Positions 6,284 to 14,300 of a stretch of DNA of 14,788 bases are shown piece after piece (positions within the stretch are counted from its first letter, which is position 1; every line of letters begins with the position of its first letter). A program made the translations under genes and the position numbers. Source of the DNA: Spirochaetaceae bacterium (GTDB lineage Bacteria; Spirochaetota; Spirochaetia; SZUA-6; Fen-1364); assembly GCA_003170115.1 (NCBI GenBank), contig PMZS01000051.1, positions 1 to 14,788 on the forward strand, written 5' to 3'. Under the pieces are notes generated by a model. It ran no database searches, was not told where the DNA came from, and worked only from the letters and a program-made list of their open reading frames with translations.

Positions 6284-6312
6284 ACTCTACTGGCCTCGCC
6301 TTCTCACGCCAA
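6284..6312 (-). promoter_or_regulatory. Weak putative promoter of the secreted-protein gene
   Basis: On the minus strand TTGGCG (6307-6312) and TAGAGT (6284-6289) are 17 bases apart, each matching 4 of 6 consensus positions. Transcription would start near 6277, within the AGAGGAGG purine run (6270-6277) that contains the ribosome binding site. Co-transcription from the cyclase gene is the alternative. Confidence 0.3.
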
Positions 6313-6329
6313 CGGCGTTCGCGGCGCGG

Positions 6330-9146
6330 CTACCTCGACGCCTTCATTTGTTCAACCGCTTTTGCGAATCCCTTGTCGGCGATCTCCAGGTCTTCGATGT
6401 CCTTCGCCAGGCCAAGGAGCTCCCGGCTTCGCTTGAAGAGTACTACTGATTCTTGATACCGCCCGGCCCTTCGGTGAATTTCCGCCTTGATGCGACAGAC
6501 GATCCCCTTCTCCATTTCCCATCCGGCTGCACCTACGGATTTCTCGGCACGCGAAGAGTATCCAGCAGCACCATCGTTGTCACCTTCGAGAAGACACGCG
6601 TCTGCAATTCCTGAACAGGCCAGGCTCTGCCATCGCAGGTTCCCCGCCCTGGTGCCGGCCGAAAGCAACCGTTCGTAACATCGTCGGGCTTCCGCGCTGT
6701 TCCCGATCTGGAGGTTCAGAAACCCGAGATTGTTGTAGGTCGTCAGAATGCCGCTGAGATCGCCGATGCTCTCCCAAAGGGCCAGAGCTTCGTGGCTGTA
6801 GGACAACGCGAGCGGGTAGTCCTTTCGTCGACTGTAAAGAGTCGCGAGGTCGTCGAGAACCCTGGCATGCTCGACCATGTCGCCGTTCGACCGAAAGAAA
6901 TCCCTGCTCCGCTCGAGCAATGCGCGCGAATCGTCAAATTTGTCCAGCATGTACGCGACCGATCCCAGTCCCTTTTCCGCTGAGGCAAGAAGGGAGGGAT
7001 CCGCGCTCAGTTTCCCCGCCCGAACGGCCGAAAAAAACCGCTCGGCCAACGCGAAATCGTTCAGCTTGTACGCATCCCACCCGAGGCGAACGTAGCAGAA
7101 AGCGATCGATGTTTTCTTCCTCAGGGGCCTGAAGATCTCCAGAGCGGACCGGAGGCTGCCGGCTGACTTCTCGTACTCCCCCTTTTCGAATTGCAGGGCG
7201 CCAAGTATCATCAGGAGTTCGCCTCGCATTTCGGCGACCGCAGAATCGTCCTCTGCAAGCGCATTCTTGCAAACCCCGATCCCTTCGCTGAGGTATCCCC
7301 GCACCTGCCAATACGTGCCCAGGGAGATGCACAATTTCCGCTCGTCCACGGTGGCCTTTTGGCGATGCAGCCAATCGATCGCACCATGAAGATTATCGTG
7401 ATCCTCCTCGAGAGTGTCGAGACCGTTCTTCTGGCCATTTCCCTGCAGCCCGGTTGCAACCCGCTCCGCGAGCGCGGCGTAGTAGCGGGCATGCGCCGTC
7501 CGCACATGTTTTTCTTCGTTGTGCGTCGCGAGCAACTCGCCACCGTATTCCTTCAGCGACTCGAACATCTGAAATCGATCTTCCCTGGATTTTCTCTCTT
7601 CTTTCACGAGCAGGCTCTTGGAGAGAAGAGACGAAAGCGTTTCGAACACATCCAGACAGGAGTTTGCGTCAGAGCCACAGACCGACTCGGCCGCGTTGAG
7701 CGTGCACCCCCCCGAGAACACAGACATTTCCCGGAACAGCACCTGCTCATCGGACGAGAGAAGCCTGTAGCTCCAGTCGATTGTTGCCCGGAGCGTGCGC
7801 TGACGGTGCGGCAGGTCGGTGGCGCCGCCGCTGAGGAGCTTCAGCCTGTTGCCCAGGCGTTCGAGGATGGCCTGCGGCATGAGCATGTTCACCCGGGCCG
7901 CGGCGAGCTCGATCGCAAGGGGGAGCCCGTCGAGGCGCGCGCAGATTTCGGCAACCGCCGGAGCATTCTCATTGGTGACGGTGAAATCGGGAACAACGGC
8001 GGTCGCACGCTCGATGAAAAGCGTGACGGCCTCGTACTGCGAAAGGCGGGACGGAACCATCTCCCGGGCCTCGCGCAACTTCGGCACGGAAAGAGGCGGC
8101 ACGCGGAAAACCCGCTCTGCCCTGATGTGAAGGGCCTCGCGGCTCGTGACCAGCAGCTTCAGCAGGGAGCAACCGGAGAGCAGGTCGACAATGTGCGGGA
8201 CTCCTGCCATGACCTGCTCGAAGTTGTCGAGAATCAGGAGCATTCGCTTGTCGCGAAGCGCGTCCTGCAGCACGGACTTCAGCGGGCGCGCGCCCGTCTC
8301 CCTCACCTCGAGGGTTCGCGCAATCATCGGAATGACGTGCGCGGCGGAATCGATTGCAGACAGATCCACGAAGAAGACCCCGTCCGGAAAGTTGTCGATG
8401 AGGTTGGCCGATGCCTGGAGGCTGAGCCGTGTCTTTCCCGTGCCTCCGGTGCCCGTCAACGTGAGGACCCGGACCTGCTCGTTGGAGACAAGCGCCTGGA
8501 CTGCCTCAAGTTCTTTTTCGCGGCCGACGAACGGGTTCGGCTGCATGGGGAGGTTGTTCGGATGATTGTCCAGGGACTTCAGCGCGGGGAAATCGGACCT
8601 CAATCCCGTCTTGACGACCTGGAAGACACTCTCGGGCCGGAGGAGGTCTTTCAGCCGGTGAGCGCCAAGGTCCTGCAGAGACACGTCGTCGGGAAGGAGG
8701 TCGCGGAGCAGCTCCGCGGTGACCAGGGAGACCAGGGTCTGGCCGCCATACCCGGTGGAGAAAAGGCGCGCCACACGGTTCAGGGTCTGGCCGAAGTAGT
8801 CGCCATCCCGCTCCTCCGCGGTGCCGGTGTGCAGCCCCATCCTCACCCTGATCCCTCCCGGAACCTCCCACGAGGCGGCGAGCAGCGCGACCTGGGCGTC
8901 CAGCGCAGCGTTCATTCCGTCCACGGCTGTCTCGAACGCCGCACAGAACGCATCCCCGACAGTCTTGAAGACATAACCCTGGTGGGATTCGATGCACGCT
9001 CTCAGAATCTTGTCGTGCCGCGCCAGGGCGGACTTCATCTGGAGGGTATGGTTCTCCCACAGCTTCGTGCTGCCCTCGATGTCGGTGAAGAGGAAGGTGA
9101 TCGTTCCACTCGGCGGGCTGGCCAGTCCGGGCCTCCTGCAGGCCAT
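6330..9146 (-). CDS. Class III nucleotide cyclase fused to NB-ARC-like NTPase and TPR repeats
   Basis: A 938-residue cytoplasmic signalling protein in three parts. Residues 14-180 are a class III adenylate/guanylate cyclase domain, opening with F20-T-D-I-E-G-S-T27. Metal ligands D22 and D65, the K61-T-V-G-D motif, D116-Y-F-G and N123-x-x-x-R127 are all present, so catalysis looks possible. After F206-V-G-R-E-K-E comes a STAND/NB-ARC-type ATPase with Walker A G232-T-G-G-T-G-K238-T and Walker B L303-L-I-L-D307, then the usual G-L-P-L-A-I-E-L-A-A-A-R motif. From about residue 590 to 930 the protein is helical TPR repeats. In such proteins the NTPase and TPR region is thought to gate the output domain on ligand or partner binding; here the output would be a cyclic nucleotide. 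The ATG at 9146 follows AGGGA with suitable spacing and a good promoter. ATP versus GTP preference was not resolved. Confidence 0.93.
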   Translation of the reverse strand: MACRRPGLASPPSGTITFLFTDIEGSTKLWENHTLQMKSALARHDKILRACIESHQGYVFKTVGDAFCAAFETAVDGMNAALDAQVALLAASWEVPGGIRVRMGLHTGTAEERDGDYFGQTLNRVARLFSTGYGGQTLVSLVTAELLRDLLPDDVSLQDLGAHRLKDLLRPESVFQVVKTGLRSDFPALKSLDNHPNNLPMQPNPFVGREKELEAVQALVSNEQVRVLTLTGTGGTGKTRLSLQASANLIDNFPDGVFFVDLSAIDSAAHVIPMIARTLEVRETGARPLKSVLQDALRDKRMLLILDNFEQVMAGVPHIVDLLSGCSLLKLLVTSREALHIRAERVFRVPPLSVPKLREAREMVPSRLSQYEAVTLFIERATAVVPDFTVTNENAPAVAEICARLDGLPLAIELAAARVNMLMPQAILERLGNRLKLLSGGATDLPHRQRTLRATIDWSYRLLSSDEQVLFREMSVFSGGCTLNAAESVCGSDANSCLDVFETLSSLLSKSLLVKEERKSREDRFQMFESLKEYGGELLATHNEEKHVRTAHARYYAALAERVATGLQGNGQKNGLDTLEEDHDNLHGAIDWLHRQKATVDERKLCISLGTYWQVRGYLSEGIGVCKNALAEDDSAVAEMRGELLMILGALQFEKGEYEKSAGSLRSALEIFRPLRKKTSIAFCYVRLGWDAYKLNDFALAERFFSAVRAGKLSADPSLLASAEKGLGSVAYMLDKFDDSRALLERSRDFFRSNGDMVEHARVLDDLATLYSRRKDYPLALSYSHEALALWESIGDLSGILTTYNNLGFLNLQIGNSAEARRCYERLLSAGTRAGNLRWQSLACSGIADACLLEGDNDGAAGYSSRAEKSVGAAGWEMEKGIVCRIKAEIHRRAGRYQESVVLFKRSRELLGLAKDIEDLEIADKGFAKAVEQMKASR

Positions 9147-9166
9147 GGGTATTCCCTGCGTTCTCT

Positions 9167-9195
9167 ATTGTATGTTTCAGTGGGGGTGGACGCAA
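9167..9195 (-). promoter_or_regulatory. Promoter of the cyclase gene
   Basis: On the minus strand TTGCGT (9190-9195) and TACAAT (9167-9172, 5 of 6 consensus) are spaced by 17 bases. The start near 9160 gives a leader of about 14 bases that contains AGGGA before the ATG at 9146. The spacer is rich in C on the sense strand. Confidence 0.55.
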
Positions 9196-9255
9196 GGGAA
9201 GACGCTGCGCCGCCTCCCGGCAGGCGCGAAGGACCAGGAATGTCTGAAAAAACTC

Positions 9256-9283
9256 TTTGCATTCCCGCCGAACACCCTATACT
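9256..9283 (+). promoter_or_regulatory. Promoter of the DUF4389 gene
   Basis: TATACT at 9278-9283 (5 of 6 consensus) lies 16 bases after TTTGCA (9256-9261), a weak -35. It sits in a locally AT-rich stretch (9278-9295) inside GC-rich DNA. The predicted start near 9290 leaves about 17 bases before the ATG, including AGGAGG at 9296-9301. It is about 60 bases from the divergent cyclase promoter, so one regulator could touch both. Confidence 0.5.
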
Positions 9284-9306
9284 ATACACTACAATAGGAG
9301 GCGAAC

Positions 9307-9891
9307 ATGAAGCTGTCGATCACCCATCAGGACAAGTACTCTCGCGGCGAGTTGATTCTCCGAACCCTTTTCGGTGCCATCTACATTGGCGTGCCGCACT
9401 TTTTTCTCCTCGGTATTGTAGGAATCTGGTCGGCGATTCTTTCCTTCATCACTTTCTGGATCGTTCTTTTCACGGGAAAGTTTCCCGAGAACATTTTCAA
9501 TTTCCAGATCGGATTCCACAACTGGGCTCTGAGGGCTCAGGCGGTCCTCGCGAACCTCGTGGACGGCTACCCCGCCTTTTTCCCCAAAGGGACAAGTGAC
9601 GTGGTGAAGCTCGAAGTGCCGCGGCCTGACAAGGTCAGCCGGGGCCTCGTGATCCTCCGTCTCCTCTTCGGCGCCATCTACGTCGGCATCCCGCACGGAT
9701 TCTGCCTGTTCTTCCGATTGATCGCCACGGGCGTTCTCGGGTTCCTTGCCTGGTTTGCCATCCTTTTTGCGGGGACCTATCCCGCCCGCTGGCACGCCTT
9801 TAACGTGGGAACCTACCGCTGGAGCACCAGGATCAACCTGTACCTGGGATACTTCACGGACGAGTACCCGAAGTTCTCGGGCAAGGAATAA
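9307..9891 (+). CDS. DUF4389 membrane protein with duplicated halves
   Basis: A 194-residue membrane protein of the DUF4389 family, whose function is unknown. It is a tandem duplication: residues 2-91 align with 101-190 without gaps, sharing S-R-G, L-F-G-A-I-Y, I/V-P-H, L-F-x-G, R and D-x-Y-P-x-F, with about 40% identity counted by eye over 80 aligned positions. Each half has a hydrophobic hairpin of about two transmembrane segments (roughly 20-55 and 119-154) followed by a conserved amphipathic part with tryptophan and arginine (N-W-A-L-R and R-W-S-T-R). The start is firm, with AGGAGG five bases before the ATG. It is divergent from the cyclase gene and 115 bases ahead of another membrane protein gene, possibly in the same transcription unit. 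Confidence 0.88.
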   Translation: MKLSITHQDKYSRGELILRTLFGAIYIGVPHFFLLGIVGIWSAILSFITFWIVLFTGKFPENIFNFQIGFHNWALRAQAVLANLVDGYPAFFPKGTSDVVKLEVPRPDKVSRGLVILRLLFGAIYVGIPHGFCLFFRLIATGVLGFLAWFAILFAGTYPARWHAFNVGTYRWSTRINLYLGYFTDEYPKFSGKE

Positions 9892-9913
9892 CCAGCCCGG
9901 TGGCGCCCGTACG

Positions 9914-9934
9914 CGCGAGTGCGTCGCGAGTGCG
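9914..9934 (+). repeat. Direct 10-bp repeat with an 11-bp period
   Basis: CGCGAGTGCG occurs at 9914-9923 and again at 9925-9934, separated by one T. Both copies lie on the same face of the helix between the DUF4389 and DUF4870-like genes. It might be a regulator binding site; it might also be chance in GC-rich sequence. Confidence 0.4.
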
Positions 9935-9961
9935 CCTCATCTCTTGAGCCGATGACCTTCC

Positions 9962-9981
9962 GGGGCCTCGAAAGAGGCCCC
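9962..9981 (+). other. GNRA-tetraloop hairpin upstream of the DUF4870-like gene
   Basis: GGGGCCTC (9962-9969) and GAGGCCCC (9974-9981) form a perfect 8-bp stem closed by GAAA, a very stable GNRA loop. There is no T-run, so it is not a classic terminator. It ends 11 bases before the ribosome binding site GAGGAG (9993-9998), so it may define the 3' end of the DUF4389 message or shape the leader of the next gene. Confidence 0.6.
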
Positions 9982-10006
9982 ATCCTCACACCGAGGAGCC
10001 ACTCTC

Positions 10007-10525
10007 ATGAAACCAGATGTTGTTTCCCCCTCCGTTCGTCTCCCCCAGCCTGAGGAGATTCCCGATCGCGAAAAAGAGGACGCGATGGGGGCGTACCTCA
10101 TGATGTTCGCTTCCCTGGCCATCGGGATTCCCATCCCGCTGGCGAATCTCATCGCTTCTGTCATCTATTTCTTCGTCAACAGGAAGAATGGGACGTTCGT
10201 CGCGTTCCATGCCCTCCAGGCTCTCCTGACACACGTGCCGGTGGTCCTGCTGAACGCGGGTGTCGTCGGCTGGCTGGTTGGCATCCTCGTCGTCCCGCCG
10301 CACAACAACTTCGGTCCCGCATTTTTCTGGTACCTTTTTTTCGTCGTCCTTGTGAACATCGCCTACATCGTCTGGTCCATCGTGGCGCTTGTCCACGCGC
10401 GCAAGGGACGCTTCTTCTACATGCCCCTGGTCGGCAGGATGTGTTTTGCCCGGTACTACGGGCCGAAGGCACAATCCAGCCGCGAGCTTCGCTCATGGGA
10501 GAATCGGCCCCCGGAGGGCTTTTGA
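10007..10525 (+). CDS. DUF4870-like membrane protein
   Basis: A 172-residue membrane protein with a polar N-terminus of about 25 residues and three hydrophobic regions near 28-57, 70-94 and 103-127, followed by a basic, polar C-terminal tail. The pattern F67-H68-A-L-Q71-A after the first helix, preceded by a short loop, is characteristic of DUF4870/Tic20-like small membrane proteins, whose role is unsettled. The tail of about 40 residues is longer than the core domain usually has. The start is supported by GAGGAG eight bases upstream. The end overlaps the M48 peptidase gene, so the two are probably co-expressed. The family call rests on the helix pattern and one motif, so it is moderate. Confidence 0.75.
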   Translation: MKPDVVSPSVRLPQPEEIPDREKEDAMGAYLMMFASLAIGIPIPLANLIASVIYFFVNRKNGTFVAFHALQALLTHVPVVLLNAGVVGWLVGILVVPPHNNFGPAFFWYLFFVVLVNIAYIVWSIVALVHARKGRFFYMPLVGRMCFARYYGPKAQSSRELRSWENRPPEGF

Positions 10526-11358
10526 AAGACCGCCGCTCGGTCGTCCGCGAGATTGCCATCCTCCTCGCCGTTGCCGTCGTTCTGGCGGCTGCTGCATTCG
10601 CCGGGCAGCGACTCCTGGTCCCGCGTGCGGCGATTTCACCGGATATCGCGAAAGGCCTCGACGAGCGCCTCGGTTCCCTCATGCGGAACCAGATTCGCGC
10701 CACGCAGAAAGTGATCGACCTTCCCCTGGTGAACAAGGGCTTTGCCGTCATCGCCGGCAGGCTCCACGCTGCGCTGCCCGAGTCCCCCGGCGCCGAAGGC
10801 GCATTTCAGGGCATCCGTTTCGAAGTGATCGTCCTTCAGTCACCCGAGATCAACGCCTTTACCCTTCCCGGGGGCACGGTCTGTGTGGACACGGGTCTCA
10901 TCCGCGAGCTGCACTCCGCGGAGGAGATGGCCGGCGTGCTCGGCCACGAGCTGTCACACGCGGTCAACAGGGACCCGCTCACGCTTCTCGCGCGCCGCGT
11001 CGGGATCGCCGCCTTGATCAACGCGATGTCGGGCGGGCAGGGGGGCACGATCCTTGCCAGCACGGCGCAGACCCTGGTGGATATGCACTATGGCCGGGAA
11101 GCCGAGGACCGGGCAGATGCCTTTTCCGTGAGCCTGCTCGCCCGGGCGGGGATCCCGCCGGACTCCTTTGGCGATGCCCTGGCGCGGATCAGGGACTCCG
11201 ACCCGAAGGAACCAGGGCTGTTGAAGTATCTCGACCCCCATTCTCCCATCGACCAGAGGATCTCGCGGGCCCGTGAAATGGCGCGCCGCCAGACATTCTC
11301 CCCGCGGCCGCTTGGGGTCGACTGGGCTGCGCTTGTGAAGGAATTGCCGGGGCGATGA
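10495..11358 (+). CDS. M48-family zinc metallopeptidase with N-terminal signal or anchor
   Basis: A 287-residue metallopeptidase, a soluble-domain M48 protein of the BepA/LoiP/YggG-like group that usually works in the periplasm or on the membrane surface in envelope quality control. One hydrophobic segment at about residues 19-36 follows basic residues and serves as signal or anchor. The zinc site is H151-E-L-S-H155 with E204-D-R-A-D208 as the second motif, and the C-terminal H-S-P-I-D-Q-R-I matches the family. The start is uncertain: ATG 10495 has no clear ribosome binding site, while TTG 10522 lies four bases after GGAGG and overlaps the upstream stop as TTGA, giving 278 residues. An in-frame GTG at 10441 is less likely. 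Its own stop overlaps the helicase start by four bases. It differs from the Ste24-like protease at 4280-5542, which is multi-pass. Confidence 0.88.
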   Translation: MGESAPGGLLKDRRSVVREIAILLAVAVVLAAAAFAGQRLLVPRAAISPDIAKGLDERLGSLMRNQIRATQKVIDLPLVNKGFAVIAGRLHAALPESPGAEGAFQGIRFEVIVLQSPEINAFTLPGGTVCVDTGLIRELHSAEEMAGVLGHELSHAVNRDPLTLLARRVGIAALINAMSGGQGGTILASTAQTLVDMHYGREAEDRADAFSVSLLARAGIPPDSFGDALARIRDSDPKEPGLLKYLDPHSPIDQRISRAREMARRQTFSPRPLGVDWAALVKELPGR

Positions 11359-14300
11359 CCACAGGGGCCACCGGTGAGAGCGCGCTTCTGCCGTTCCACC
11401 CTCTGATCCGCGCGTGGTTCCTCACCTCCGTCGGCAGGCCGACCGAAGTGCAGGCGCGTGCCTGGCCGGTGATCGCCCGTGGCGCGCACGCGCTGGTCTC
11501 GGCACCAACGGGAACCGGAAAGACTTTTGCCGCGTTCCTCTGGGGGATCAACCAGCTTGCCACCGGTTCCCTGCGGACCGGCAAGGTTCGCATCCTCTAC
11601 GTCTCCCCCCTGAAGGCGCTCAACAACGACATCCAGCGGAACCTGCTCGCCCCCCTGTCCGCGCTGGAGGCGGTGTTCCGCCAGGCGGGGGAGGCGCTTC
11701 CCCGCATCCGGGTCCTGACGCGCAGCGGCGACACGCCGCCCGGTGAACGCCGCCGCATGCTCCGCAACCCTCCCGAGATTCTCATCACGACGCCGGAGAG
11801 CCTGAACCTGATCCTTTCCTCGCCGAACGGCAGGCTCATGCTCGACGGAGTCGCCACGGTGATTCTCGATGAGATCCACGCGGTGGCCGGTTCGAAGCGG
11901 GGCACTCATCTCGTGACAGCCGTGGACAGGCTGGTGCGCCTGTCGGGCGAGTTCCAGAGGATCGCTCTTTCGGCCACGGTGAAGCCTCTTTCCGCGATCG
12001 CCGACCTGGTGGGCGGGTACACGATCGAATACGCGGGCGAGCCCGTATATCGGAAGCGGCAGGTGCAGATCGTGCACTGCCCCATGAGCAAGACCTACGA
12101 GCTGCGCATTGAGTTTCCCGCGGGAGACGCGGCGCCGGGCCCCGGAGAAGAACCGGTCTTCGACGCTCTTGCCCGTGAGTGCCGGCGCATCATCGCCGAA
12201 AACCGATCCACGCTCTTTTTCGTGAACTCCCGCCGGCACGCCGAGAAGCTTGCGCGTTTCATCAACGAGGGGCTGCCCCAGCCCCTCGCCTGGTCCCACC
12301 ACGGCTCGCTCTCCCGCGAGCTTCGCCTGGTCGTCGAGCAGCGCCTCAAGCAGGGGGAGCTGAAGGCGATCGTGGCAACAAGCTCGCTGGAACTGGGCAT
12401 CGACATCGGCTCGCTGGACAGGGTCATCCTCGTGCAGACCCCGTTCACCGTCGCCTCCGCGGTGCAGCGCCTCGGCCGCGCCGGGCATCGCGTGGGCGAA
12501 ACAAGCAGGGGCGTGCTCTTCCCCCTGCACGGCAAGGACATAGTGGACGCGGCCGTCACGGCAAAGTGCGTGCGGGAGCAGGACATCGACGAGATTGTTC
12601 CCGTGGTCTGCCCGCTGGACGTTCTGGCGCAGGTGATCGTCTCCATGACCTCCGTGGAAACATGGAAGGCCGGGGAGCTCTACGATTTCATCCGGGCGGG
12701 TTACCCCTTCCAGACGCTCCCGCGCCGGCACTTCGACCTCGTCCTGGACATGCTGACAGGACGCTACGAGGAAACACGTCTCCGCGACCTGGCTGCCATG
12801 GTGTCCTACGACCGAATCGAGTCCACCCTTCGGGCAAAGGAGGGCGCGCGGCTGCGCCTGTCCATCAGCGGGGGTACGATTCCCGACCGCGGCTATTTCA
12901 GCATGCGGGCCGCGGATTCCAAGGCATTGATCGGCGAGCTGGACGAGGAGTTCGTCTGGGAGCGCTCCCTGGGCGACACGTTCGTGTTCGGGGCGCAGGG
13001 ATGGCGCATCCAGAAGATCGATCACCAGAACGTGGAGGTCGTCCCCGTGGCGGCCAGGATGGGAATGTCTCCTTTCTGGAAGGCCGAAGAAAGGAACCGG
13101 GATTTTCACATTTCCGAGAGGATCGCCCTGGCCCTGAAAGAATGGAATCCGAGGGTGAACGATGAAGGGCTCGTCGCGGAGCTGGAGGAGTCGCATGGGC
13201 TTGCACCGGCGGCGGCCCGGGCGATGATCGGATTCCTCGCCCGGCAGCGTGACGCAACGGGAACCGATCTCCCCCATCGCCATCACCTGCTCGTGGAGCA
13301 CACGCGGGATCCCGACGGCAAAGGCGAAGGGGCGAGCGTGGTCCTGCACACCCTCTGGGGCGGCCGAGTCAACCGGCCCTTCGGCCTGGCGCTCTCCGCC
13401 GCGTGGGAGGAACGGTTCGGGTTCAGACCCGAGATGATCCAGACCAACGATGCCATCCTCCTGCTCCTGCCGCGGCGCGTAGGGGCGGAGGAGATCCTGT
13501 CTCTCGTCGATCCCGGCAGCGTGGAGCGCCTCCTGCGTTCGCGCCTGGAAGGCAGCGGGTTTTTCGGGGCGCGGTTCCGGGAAAGCGCGGGAAGAGCGCT
13601 GCTTCTGCCCCGCGCCACCGCGCGGAGGCGCACGCCGCTCTGGCTCACGCGGCAACGGGTGAAATCCCTGTTCGCGGCCGTCTCGCGCTACGATGACTTC
13701 CCTCTCCTGCTCGAGACGTGGCGCACCTGCCTGCGGGACGAGTTCGACCTCGCTCATTTGACAAAGGTCCTCGAAGAGCTCGAGGCGGGAATCATCCGTG
13801 TCAGCGAAGTCTCCACGCCGGCCCCTTCTCCGTTCTGCGGTGAGCTGGTCTGGAGGCAGACCAACACGCTGATGTATGCCGACGACGCGCCTCAAGGCCA
13901 CGCCTCCACGAACCTTCGAGGCGACCTGGTGCGCGAGCTGGCCGTGTCGTCGGACCTGCGGCCGCGGATCGACCGCGGCGTGATGGCCGTATTCCAGGCG
14001 AAGCGTCAGCGGACCGCGGAAGGTTACGCGCCCCGGGATTCACGGGAGCTGCTGGATTGGGTGAAGGAAAGAGTGGTGCTGCCCCGCGAAGAGTGGGAGG
14101 ACCTGCTGGAAGCCTGCGTGCGTGAGAACGGAGTTTCACGCGAGGAGCTGCTCGCGCCCATCGAAGCCAAGATCGTCCGGTACACGTTCGGCACGAGCGA
14201 GTCTCCATGCATCGCCGCGGCGGAATCCCTGCCGCGGCTGCGCCGGGGGATCGAGGGAACGGACGAGGAGGCTCTTGGAGGCATCATCTCAGAGTGGCTG

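Noticed and set aside
6306..6318. Short hairpin ACGCC-AAC-GGCGT after the cyclase gene as a terminator
   Set aside because: The stem is only five base pairs and no T-run follows on either strand.
7191..9599. Open frame of 802 codons on the plus strand opposite the cyclase gene
   Set aside because: It lies antisense to a protein with clear cyclase, Walker A/B and TPR motifs and runs on into the DUF4389 gene in another frame. Its translation is low-complexity, rich in R, E and G and without recognisable motifs, as expected for a shadow in GC-rich DNA.
11088..13901. Open frame of 937 codons on the minus strand opposite the M48 and lhr genes
   Set aside because: It is antisense to lhr, which has all helicase motifs in order. 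The composition is rich in R, G, H and E with no domain, typical of a codon-bias shadow.
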